From contig ATSW01011239.1 in the NCBI GenBank assembly GCA_000444245.1, positions 1-20,540 of the forward strand: DNA of 20,540 bases, read 5' to 3'. Shown here in pieces: positions 1 to 12,300 of this stretch. The stretch comes from Botryllus schlosseri (Eukaryota > Chordata > Ascidiacea > Stolidobranchia > Styelidae). The translations under genes and the position numbers were made by a program. The notes beneath the pieces were generated by a model. That model did no database searches. It worked only from the letters and a program-made list of their open reading frames with translations, and was not told where the DNA came from. Position 1 is the stretch's first letter, and every line of letters begins with the position of its first letter.

Positions 1-112
1 ATATACAATGTTCTTTCCAATTCTCTACTAGTTGCTGACGATTACCCCTGACGAGTGTCAGCCGAAAATATTCGGGTTCATTTCAATATGAATATACTAT
101 TTAATTAAACAC
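1..112. mobile_element. Palindromic repeat family: arm at window start
   Basis: AATTCTCTACTAGTTGCTGA, CGATTACCCCTGACGAGTGT and CAGCCGAAAATATTCGGGTT match the arm seen at 12839-12917 and 7660-7740. The copy may extend left of the window. Confidence 0.75.
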
Positions 113-312
113 ACATATATATATCAAAATCTCTGGTTCAAAAACTCCTTACTCTCAACTTACAACTGGTTCAAGTCTACAAAATTCAAAGTCACCATAT
201 TGATTTATCAGGCAATTGAAATCTAAACTTTGTCATGGGTAGGTGATAAAAGATGACAAGTTTTACACCATCTTTTGTAAGACACCTGTATGTATCTATA
301 CAAAACCGTTAC

Positions 313-378
313 CTGAAGATCCGTCTTCTGTGAAGAATGGTGGAATAGGGGGAAGCATTGGCGGTGGCGGTGGAGTAA
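313..378 (-). CDS. Exon: Pro-rich unit 15 (last in window)
   Basis: 66 nt, phase 1 to 1, TTCACAG acceptor and GGTAACG donor. It encodes TPPPPPMLPPIPPFFTEDGS. The gene continues below position 1, because this exon ends with an ordinary phase-1 donor and no stop. Confidence 0.82.
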
Positions 379-3300
379 CTGTGAAATATTCAAATTAATG
401 GTTATCTGATAGCCATAGACATGGATTCTGAGACAAGAAATGCCGAATTCGGGGTAACAATTTAAATCGTGGTAGCATTACAGCAAAATTTGGGAAGCCG
501 CTGATTATAAAAGAGTAATCCCTTTCGACCAGCCCTATTCAACAAGACCCTACGGCCCTACAGTTGGCGAAGTGTATTCAATATCTTATGACTAGAAAGA
601 AGATCACTTTTGATGAAAATAAGACATAAATGAGGATGAAAATCAATAATAACGACACCGTGGTTTCACAAGCACAAAATCTTTAAAAATAAAGACAAGT
701 CTTATAAGAAGGAATGGAAACCATGTATCTGCAATAAAGGGTGCACTTAACATTCAAGTTGACCAGAAGATCTATGGCAAACTCCAATTTAACGCCGATT
801 CAATAATTCAAACTTTTAACACAACGCATTCTGAAATCACTCTGAACTATTCCAAAGATTCAAGTTAAATCATGTACAAATGCGCAATCAATGAATATGG
901 TTTATCAATGCCTTTTTTCAACTCTCCTAATATATTAAGAACAGAAGTAAATGGAAATGATAATAAACAAAACAATAGATACCTGCATCGGTTTCCTCAA
1001 AGAGAGGAGGGAAAGGAGGGACCATCGGAGGAGGCGGAGGCGTTTCCACTGAAATATGTATATTGCATGATTTAGAACAATCACACAGTGTAAAACCAAT
1101 TACCCCCGTGGACATGAAATTATTGAAAATGAGTGAACGACGTTGAAATCTGGAATGCCAGCTGCAAATTAATTTTAGGATGCATTCTGATGATGCTGAC
1201 ATATATTCAGCAGCAGTCGAGATATTGATGAAGGGTGAACACAAACAAACTCCTGTATGTACTCTGTGTGAACCATTAATCGACAGACAGATATACAAAA
1301 ATAAAACATCACAAGCAGTTGTACAGCAACAATGAAACTGAAAAGACCATGTTCAATCCTGATATCAAATCAGAATGAGACTAGAATCTTTGCTTCGTTC
1401 AGGTAGATTTCATGAACTCAACAATCTATTTATCCGACGAATAGCATCCAAAAACGGATCAGATCAAAATCAACCAAATACAGAAATGATAAAAAAGATA
1501 GTCACAAAGCTACTTCTTACTTCCTGCATCAAATTCTTCCAGTATAGGAGGAAGAGGCGGTAGCATCGGTGGTGGAGGAGGTTTTCCAGCTAGGACAAAA
1601 TTCATATCTCTTAAATGCCCCAAAGAATATGTTTTGAACCACAGCATGGTGATGATATGCCGGCAATGGAGTCCTTGTACAAAGATGTCAAGAAATATCA
1701 TATCAAGAATTTCAACGAAGAAGCCATGATATTCTTCAGCAAACATTTTGTAACACAGCAAGTGTGTCATGGAAATCTGAAGATTCAGTTCCACTTATCA
1801 CCAAATTAGGAGTTGCTCATAGTCCATGTGACATTGAAGACGTAAAGATGTAGCATGATAATAGTCTCAGTGTAATGTTCATGATACCTTCATCCTGAAA
1901 TTCCTCCAACATTGGAGGTAACGGTGGCAACATCGGAGGAGGTGGTGGGGTCCCATCTACAAAAATATTTGAAAAAAATGGAGACCTGATGGATCATGTA
2001 ATCAATTAGATTGAATGCCCCTTTCAACTCAGTCTACAGAATCATTATGACGCAAAGCAATAACTCCATATTGTTAATTTATTTACTAAAAACTTATCGA
2101 CTGACTCTCATCAGCAGCTAACGTAATAATAGCAGCGAGTCAAAATCGAAACTAGCGGACAGTGACAGTGAATTTTCCATAGTTTCTCATGGTCATTCTC
2201 TTTTTCATTTGAAACTCTAGGAATCTACAAAGTTGCCTATAACAATTCTCTGTCGCCGAAAGGAACACTTGGAACCCTACACTCTTGGAATATTTCATAA
2301 TGTTCAGTTTTGTTATTTTCGGCTATTTATAACCGAATACGTATGTAACGATTATTGTGTACCACTGCATGACAGTATCCAGTAGTAGTCAGTTATTGAA
2401 TTAAATGGTATATTCAGATTGAAATAAATCCGGATATTTTGGGCTGACACTTATCAGGGGTAATTGTCAGCAAATATAAGGTAATTGAAACGGACTTTGT
2501 ATGCCAACAATCGCAATCTCTTGTTCGTTATTGATATTATTTTGTCACGAAGACAAAATATTTTGTACATTTCAAATTTAATTCACTGTATTAATGACGT
2601 TTGCTAGTGATGAGAGTCAGTCATAACGCTTTTAATGAATAAATTAACAACACAAAGGCATTATTTTGTATGATTCTGAAGATATGTACCCAAAATGGCA
2701 TGTTTAAAATTATTTATGCAATACCTTCGTATTCTACTTCCACCAACATGGGAGGCAGAGGTGGTAACATTGGAGGAGGTGGTGGAGTCCCATCTATAAA
2801 ATAATTTTGAGACAAATGGATGGCAGAGAGATCTTGTATTCATTTGAGTTAGGTATCCTTTAAACTCCGTCTATAGAATCATTATTTCTGCAATACCTTC
2901 AGATTCTAATTCCTCCAACATAGGAGGCAGTGGTGGCAACATCGGAGGAGGTGGTGGGGTCCCATCTAAAATAAATATCGAAAACAAAAGGACTGCATAG
3001 AGATCTTGTGAGTCGTAGAAATGATTCTTATCAAATCATCATCGTTGCAATACCTTCGTACTGTAATTCATCCAGCATGGGAGGAAGCGGAGGCAGCATT
3101 GGAGGTGGAGGTGGAGTTTCGGCTGGAATGATATCACAAAATTCTTAGTATTGCGGGAAATCATGCCGCCACATGAAAAAATTGACGTGGAGCAAATTCT
3201 ACTGCAAGAATTCTGCAAAAGTGCCGCCGATCATGCTCTTACTGAAGTGAGTGTCAGAGATTGACAAATAGTCCGAAAAGACGGATTCTTCAGTCTTTAT

Positions 3301-6300
3301 TGGATAAGGATAGCAGCAATAAGTCCCATCATAGCAAATCAGCAAACATATCATTCTAGTAGTCAAAGACGGAGAATACCAGTATACTCATTATTTCAGA
3401 GCATTATCACTGGAAAAATAGCCAGAATATGATCTTCTTAAAGGAAGAACTACATTAATTAATCTGCGAGATTCCATGCAACACTCATACGCTGTAGATC
3501 AGAATCAATGTTGAAAACTGGATAGCATTAAACTCACTCAATTGCTGAGCGCAGTAAGAAGAATCTCATTGAGATATGAATGCTCCACAACCAAATGTCG
3601 TGATTCAACAAAACTCAGAGTTCTGCTTGGCAGTATATGTGAAATTGGGGAAAAGAAGCTTACGAACAAATTATTTTGCAACAACAAAATCTAAAGAATT
3701 CGCTATAAGAGATGGTTCATCATAACAATATATCTCCAAGATGAGTAGGTTTCCGGTAACCTCAATCGTCTCAAGACCCTGGTACCTTGGCAGCAGTTTT
3801 CATGGAGTGAAGAGATCAGGGGCGAGGAAAATCTTGAGCAACATTTAGGGAATTTCACAGAGAAGCTTGTCATATGGAGTCATCCATTCAACTTGTTAGA
3901 GTCAAGAGTCAGATTGCAGTTGCTCGTTTCAACTCCGAAGAAGGAGTCAGAAGCAAAGAAGTCTTCTATCTCTCCATTGCATGTAAATATTCAAGTACAG
4001 CGGGGATAGACACCTTGAGTCAAGAGTAGCAACAACATTAGCCACTGACTCTGAGAATGACTGCGCAATTGCTGACGGAGTCGGGAGCATCAAAGTGTCA
4101 CTACTCAGCCTTGGCACAAGACGTATTCCAGCGAAATTGCTACATGCAACTAACTCGTTACCTACTATACATTACCTTCTTCCACATCCTCTCCTATCAT
4201 AATCGGAGGAGGAGGTGGGATTGTGGGGGGAGGTGGTATATAGTCTGAAAATTTCGTTAACTATGGATATCGATATATTTCAATTAGAGACCATCAGCAT
4301 TCTGCACGCCGGAGTATCGCTAGCCACTGATACCAGACTTGGACAACTACATAATATTAGTTGTGTATATAGACCAATAATAATGAAATGTTGGTAATCT
4401 AATTAATTTGCAAAATGTTTCTATGCTCTAATTTTAATTCTAGTACAATTTCCATTTGAATAATGCGAAACAGGCCAAGCTTAGTGTACAAGTATTTGTT
4501 ACTCTCACGCTTACGAGAATGAGCTCCAATTTTATATGAACTGGACTTGATTTTTGGTGTACCTCTTTGTAATTCGGAATTTAGTTCAATATCCAAGTGT
4601 TTGCTTTTCAGTAAATCTAATTTGAAGCCAAAATTCTAATTCCAATCTAGTTTGGAAAATATTTTCTAGTTGTCCAGCAAACCAAAAAGGTGGCCGAGTC
4701 CACGAGGCTTGAAAGTCGAATGTTATTTATAAAATTATTTACCTTGGTGTCGAAACGATTAGTTAAAATAGTAGGCTCATCATCTAGTTGTTAGATATGT
4801 TCCTAAATTACCATCTGTTATCTCTTCCATCGGAGGTGGCGGTGGTGGTGTCGGTGGTGGTGGTGGAGTTGTACCTGGGTAATTTCAAGATGGAATAAGT
4901 TTACTGAGTTTTAAAAAGTTTTACATATTACTTTTGATGTAAAAATTCATCACGATTACAAGCATATATGTATCAAAACATGCACACGCGTTACTGCACA
5001 CAAAACAAACAATGTATGATTCTCAGCATCCATAGTAGTAGGCTATGTACTATGTTCCACGTGATGGTCTGCAATCTTTGACCAAAATATGAAAGTTAAG
5101 CATGAAATGTATGTACCTTCAATCAATTCCTCAGACTCAAACAGCAATGGCGGAGGCACCGGTGGTGGCGGTGGGACGAAATCAGCTGGACCATGCAAAC
5201 AAATGTTATTGAAAATCCATGCAGTAACACAAATTCAGAGGCATTAGGGTTATTTTCAGACACTTCAAACACAAGCTCCTCAGTGACATTTCTTGGATAC
5301 GCTATATTTAGAATATATATGGCTTATAGAGCTAGACTTCCATATGGTATCAATATGACATTGAATATCCTGTTTTGACATAAATATTACACAGGATAAA
5401 ACTGGTTCTAGACAATCCGTCCATCAAATATTTAACAATTTTATATCTCAATTGCAAAATGCAAGATGTTGGACACTTATTAGAGAAATACAACATCAAA
5501 TTTGAAACGAATATATCAATTTGGAAAGTTTTTCTGCTTTGCGTTGTAATATAGAGTTCATCGACAAATGCTGCATGAGCGGTACCAGACTGTTTAAAAA
5601 ATTCCTACAATTCATGTAATACCGATTAAATGTGAAAGAATTTTTCTACAATATTCATTCAAGTTCGCGGCATTTGACAGAAATCAGCATCGCTTTCAAG
5701 AGAAACTGAACAATCCAAATCAAGTAATTTGGTTTTAGCAAGGCATAACCTCACAGAAACTTCAATAGAGCCATGTATGTACATGCATACATTTGTCGTA
5801 ATTACATTTTGGGTTGAGAACCATATTCTCGGCTAATTTCACTTTGTTCGGTAAAGCGTGTTTTATCTTGCAGTAGAATGGCAAGTTGGCATATCATATG
5901 GTAAAATGCGATCAATCTACTTGGTAGGGTAAATGGTTTGTTACCTTCCGACATTTCTTCGAACTCGAATGGTGGCGGTGGGACCATTGGAGGAGGCGGA
6001 ATCACAGTAACTGAATATGATTGGTTAGTTAGCCACAAGCATGCATGGATGAAAGAATGAACATTCCGCAAGTGCACAACACAACACATATTAATAATCT
6101 ATCGAACAATTGACTGGCCAATTATGGACTTATAAATTGGGCTAGGCACAATGATTTGAGTACGCGAGTCTGAGTCGTGTGTATCAATTTGAATTATTCA
6201 CATCCAGTAGTGACAGATGAATTTTTTATTACTGAAGTTATATCATCATCATCCATTAATAATGATACCAGAAAAAAACCACACCTACAATAAAAGTGAC

Positions 6301-9300
6301 AAATTTCAGATATCGCAACTTTAAACTAATAACGAATTGCCAGGATACGGAAAATGTAATACATAGGAACATAAATACCTTCTTCCAACTCCATGATGTC
6401 AAAGGGAGGTGGTGGTGGAATTGGTGGCGGAGGAATGAGCGATTCTAAGAGCGTCAACAGCAATTTCATAGCCAAATTTGGCAAATATTACAATTTTAGC
6501 ATGATTTTAGCATTTCTTACTCTGATATTGTAATCTGATACCATAGTTCTTACTCAAACTGATGGAGTTTGACACTGATGAGCTTACATTGGGGTTTTTC
6601 GTAAATTTATAGTACAAACAAATCTTGCAGAGTTTATTCAGTCGGAGTTAACACACCAAATAAACCAGTTTGATCTAAAACACATCACTCTTGAATATCA
6701 CAAATCATATTTGTTAGTAGAAGTTATCACGGTAATTGTCACGTTCATGTTAAAAAGCGTGATTTGTCAAATCCGTTATTTGACAAATATTTCTGTAGTG
6801 TCTATATATATATATAGGTATATCTATATATATAGTTTTGTTTATATGGTTACAAAAACTATATATGTAGTTATCTCACCTTCCTCTTCCATCTCTTCAA
6901 ATGGGGGTGGTGGTGGGACCATTGGCGGAGGGGGTACGGTCGATGCTGAAACATTTATATTTGTTTAAAAAAATTGACCATCAATCATCAAACTGAGCCG
7001 CATAATTCCTTACAAACAGGTGAATTTTAGACGTGGACAGCTAGATAATTCGAGTTCGAGTTACCAATTATAGCGAAATGCTGGTAACCTAAATCAAATA
7101 TAATTTGGGAATTTTATATCTTTAATTCTAATCAGACTTCTGGTTTTCTTAAAAATACTACAGGAGAACTGTATCGTGCGAAACAAGCCATGTTTGGTGT
7201 GCAGACATTTGCCATTTTCGTGAGTATGAGAACCAACTCTAATTTGATATGAACTTAACTTGATTTTTGTAAAGTTTCTTTTTAATTCGGAATTTCATTT
7301 ATTTTCCAAGTCTTTGTGAATTCAGAAATACTAATATTAATGTAATTTGGTAAAGCTTAAAATAATCCAGTTATCCAACTCTTCTAAATGCAAGATAATG
7401 AAAAATAGTTACTTTCATCTTCTGGTGGTGGTGGAGGTGTAATCGGCGGGGGCGGAATCACTGTTGTTGCTGAAATGAATATGGTCATTCGATATCAAAC
7501 TCAAAGATGGTATCCTGCTTATGACTTCACCAGCTAAGGCTGTGTCAACCAAAGGAGTTCAAGTCCCATTTAAAAATAGTACATTGAACGGTCTCTTATT
7601 CGAAATTTCATGCTGGCGACGTCATAGTTTGTGATAGGATTGTTGATATACAATGCTATTTCCAATACTTTAGTAGTTGCTGACGATTATCCCTGACGAG
7701 TGTCAGCCGAAAATATTTGGGTTCATTTAAATATGAATATACTATGCAATTGTACGTTACAACAAAGCGGGTCACAGAATACTTTGAAAACGAATTTGCC
7801 CCGAGACTACAAAACTTGGTTTAGCGGTGTCATGATATAAATGCTCACCATTCTCTTCCTCTCCCGGAGGAGGAGGTGTAGGCGGCGGTGGTGGCGGAAC
7901 CGTGATATTGGTCACTGGAGAAATAACTGCACGTTGAATGTGATCTATCGTTTGCATGAAACAGGATAGTCTACAGATTCAGTGATTCTCAACATTTTTA
8001 GCTTGGGACGAGTAAAATTTCAGCACAAATTTTGTGGGCCGGTGAACCTTCTTACATCAAAATCAGGTTTCTAATCACTCGAGTGATAAGTCAAAACGAA
8101 TCGGACTCGATTCGCAATTTTTAGTTGACTCGAGTCATTTTTTTAAGAATTGACCGGCACCGGTTTTCAGATCAGTAGTTGAGCCACTGCTTTAGTTTAT
8201 CTCACAAGATCACTGTATACTTTATATCCTTTTACACAAATTCCAATAATACAAAAGTACTATACAATGTGCACATTATATCGCTATACCATATCCATCA
8301 TGCGCATACTACAATTAACTAATACATCCAAAAATAAATCGCAAATTCAATTACCATTGACATCAGGCGAAGGAGTAGTTGGAGCAATTGTTGTGGTGAC
8401 TACAAAAGAATATTTCGACATCACTACAAATTGTCCAAAAAATCACTAAAAGGATTGCTACGAAGATACTTAGCTAAAGATGAGATATGTGTCCAATAAG
8501 GATCATTCTGAACAAAAGTCTTGTGAAATACCATTCCTTGTTGCAAGAATTAGCATACAGATATATTTAATAGTTGGTGGTGTGATTGATTACCATGCCT
8601 TTACATTAATCCATATAGTAAGCCTATCATTTCAAAAGAAATTATAACAGATTCTTGCTATGAAGGCCCAAATTCAATGCCAAGATGAATAAACCGATCA
8701 ATCCAATGCATTCACGCGTGGTGAATTAGCATCTAAAAAGTTTATTGCCGCAAATAGCACAGAAAAATATTATCAACATGACCAGCATGAGAGAATTAGA
8801 TTCGAGGATGTTGGCCTACAATATAATCAGATGCAATTACCACTGATATTGTCAGTTGGCTGTGGAGTAGTATCGATGAAAATTGGTGCTGTTGTAGCCG
8901 CTAAAATAATATAAATCACATAATCATGCATACTATGTTGTAAAATATTATGCTACACTATTATATACTTCTAATTACTAACTAGCCAGGCGACAGACTG
9001 ATGATAAAACCCTAGCAGTCTCAGGATTTCTGAAATAACATGTATTACATATATATTAGATATAACTACAAGATCTCTTCCAACAATAAGTCAGGTAAAT
9101 CCGGTGATGTACTTCATAATTTTACCTGATGAAATATAGGAATGATTTTTATCATCTTAGGATACCGTTAACACCACTATGCTGTAACTGACATGACTAG
9201 AATGAATTATTATCACAGATTGCTTCAATGCCAATCTTAATAACCTATTCTTCGACAAAGAGATTTTACATACTTTCATTGCGAAAGGAATCTGTTCTAG

Positions 9301-12300
9301 CAGGAGTGGTTGTTTCAGCTAAATAACAGTACACCAATTAACATGCATGTACAGAAAGAATAAGAAAAATTGAGAATGAAGACAGTACCATTACTGGCTG
9401 TTTCGGTGACTGATTCAGGTTTGGTTGTCACAGGAACTGGCGTGGTGATAACTGGAACATAACAAATTACTCAAGCCATAAAAAGACATTGCATCATAAA
9501 GCGAAATACTATCCATTAGGGTTGGGCACAATGATTCGAGTACTCAAATCTGAATCGAGTAATAATTCTAATGATTTGAGTCGAATAGTGAGAGTTGATT
9601 TTTCGAGTACTGAAATAATTCGCTCCTTGCCACTAACAGTCAATTTATCAACGAGAATTATAGTTGTGATACTATTTTCCACTGTGGAAGCTTTAAAACC
9701 TCCATCGGTTGAAATGCAGCATATTAACAATGAATATACAAAATTAAGTGATGTATGACGTACGTAAGTATAAATTACATATCTGTGAAGTTGTGATCAA
9801 ACCACAGTATTGACCAAAAGAGCAATGAAATATGTAACGTCAAAAATATGATAAGTTTTCTTTTATGAGATGAAGAACTTGCGTTATATTCTTTGTAGGG
9901 ACATGATAATGATCGATACTAGTTTCAGAATAGATTCGCTCAAATATACTCAATTCTCCCCAGCTTTATTATCCATACTATGTATAATGACGCTGTTTAC
10001 CAAACATACTATTCGACAGCACCATTATCCATCAACTAGAAAATACTCTAATGATTTCGGACATATGACAGATTATAACTACAGAGATGAAACTCGTGTA
10101 GGTGAAAATCAAGAAAATACCAAGATTTACCTACAATACCTACATTAAGGCTGTTCAAAAATACCTTTTTTTCAAATTGTACTGGCTACTTCATAAAATT
10201 GTTAGGTTGCCTAAAAAACGTTGCACGCTAATTTTGGCAACATTCCAACATATAGAAGCAATAGATAGACAAGAAAAAAGTTTTAGATTCGTTTAATTAA
10301 GGTATATATAAATTTTTATTGAATTTTGCTGGATACCCAATGAAATTGTTAGGTTCTCTGATAAAAGAACGATTCACAACAAATTTGGCCCAATTTCAGC
10401 CAGTAAAAGCGAAGTTATTGAATTCTCAAGATTTAGGATTCCCAATCATAGTATATACGGTGGATAAATCTAATTAAAGAATTTTCCACCGTGCATACTA
10501 TTGTTTTCAAAGCAAAAAATTTGTTTACAAATAACCTCACTTTTACCGGTTGAGGTTGACCAAATTTCAGAGAACCTAACAATTTCATGGGTAGACAGTA
10601 AAATTTTGAAAATTTGATATTTGTTTTTATTGAATAGATCCAAAACTTTTTTCTTACATAGCAATGCTTCTACGGGTTGGAATTGAGCCAAAATTGGTGT
10701 GCAGCGTTTTTTAGGTAACCTAACAATTATATCAAGTAACCAGTAAAACTTGTAAAAAATTATTTTTGAACAGCCCTAACCTACATGGTACTAATACATG
10801 CAGTGTTGATACACGAAGCTACATAGTCATATTATTATAATCCCTGCAGCAGAATCTTACAGCAGACCCATTAATTACCGGGCACTTACGTTCACATGAC
10901 CCGTTCCCAATTCCTGGGCCTTGATACCCATCGTTGCATATACATCTGAAGGTGTGTGGATCATTCACACATTTTGCATTTACATCACATGGATTGTCTT
11001 GACATTCGTCCACATCAACGCATGTGCCATTTGACTTCACAAAGCCACCAGAGCATTCACATCGATACGACCCTGGTTCGTTGACACAGTAACCATTTGG
11101 CGTACAAAGACGTTCGTCCTCGTCACATTCGTCAGTGTCTGTATTTATTATTAAAAACATCAGAAATTGTTGTGACTCAAAACACCATCGTTTTAGTCTG
11201 GTAAGTCTGGAAAACCGACAGAATGTAGGTTAACAATTACTTCTGCTTAAGGATTGTTCTGTAGTCGAGTACGTATTCTTGCTACCTGGTACTTTCAAGA
11301 TCTCATTCAACCAGCAAACTCTATCTACTTATGCAGTCACTATACTTGGCCCAGTGGTTCTCAACTTTTTTAGCACACGGACTGATTTTGAAATGGCAAA
11401 AGTAATGGAAATAAAGAATTGGGCTATTGAACATTATATAGCAGTGGGATTTAGAAGAAAAAGAGTGCATTTGTAAGTATATGCGCGATAAATCTTAGTT
11501 AGGACTTGTCCTTAAACTGATTCACAAAAATATAGTGTAAATCAGGGTGTCTACATTCCAGTAATTGGTAAAGATAAGATGTCTTATCGGTAGCATCGTG
11601 CTCATGCAATTCCAACAATACCTTGTGTCAGAATCAGAACCTCTACATATGTAATAACTCACCAATGCAGTTACCCGTACTAGGTATCTGGGTATAACCG
11701 TCGGCACAGGGGCAGGAATAGCTACCGTAGGTATTGACGCAGGTAGTGTTTTGCCCACAACGATTCGGCAATTTGCATTCATCAATATCCTTGCAAGGTG
11801 TTCCTATGGAGTATGAAATATAAAGTCAAAGTTCCTTTGCATCCAATCCAAGCAGACTTGTACATACCATCAATCTAGTTAGCTGATGGTCAACTTACTA
11901 TCTCTTTTGAACTGTCCAAGTTATAGTTATAGTTGGCGATTTTGAAAAGTGAGCAGTTGCAGTTCTAGTTGTAGTTGCGCATTTAAAAAGATTAGTTGTC
12001 GAACAGCACGTGTCATTTAGCATTGTTACACCGGTGTTTTGTTGCGTGATGTTCTTGCAGTCATTGCTATCTCAGAGTCATCACTACTAACAGTGGCGTA
12101 GTTAGAGGGTGGGTTTTGGGGGTCCCATTCAGTAACAGTTTTATTTCAATTAGATCAATAGCCCAAAAGATTGGGATACAATGAATAGATAACCTTGAAA
12201 CCCCATGCCTTTGAAATTCCGATTGTATCACCAATAGTACTTAGCTCATTTGCAATTCAGTTCAGAATCTAGTTAGTCTTGTTTTAATTAGTTAATTATG

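Larger units (their letters stand above)
1888..3122 (-). repeat. Tandem array of four exon-plus-intron units
   Basis: The exons at 3054, 2897, 2725 and 1888 are near copies, and the intron stretches beside them also match: 1957-2070, 2794-2896 and partly 2966-3053 share phrases such as GAGATCTTGT, CTCCGTCTA/CTCAGTCTA and AGAATCATTAT. The unit is about 157-172 bases. The largest spacing (1888 to 2725) is explained by the 580 bp element inserted at 2071-2650. This shows recent growth of the Pro-rich array by unequal exchange. Confidence 0.8.

Noticed and set aside
313-3122. Evenly spaced G-rich repeats read as a CRISPR or minisatellite array
   Set aside because: Spacing is irregular (0.16-1.2 kb) and every copy has splice sites and an open phase-1 frame, so they are exons.
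6711-6968. Plus-strand 85-codon frame
   Set aside because: It is largely TA microsatellite (YIYRYIYIYS-like text) and the antisense of the Pro-rich exon 6880-6945, giving a poly-Gly look.
313-7914. Plus-strand Gly-rich protein (GGGGG units)
   Set aside because: Plus frames are broken outside the exons and lack splice sites in consistent phase; the minus reading joins perfectly.
9489-9758. Overlapping frames of 89 and 73 codons on both strands
   Set aside because: Both lie in the GAGTACTC-rich repeat; their translation follows the repeat motif and resembles no protein.
10470-10691. Minus-strand 73-codon frame, and plus frame 10102-10296
   Set aside because: Both fall inside the palindromic hAT-type MITE and reflect its inverted repeats.
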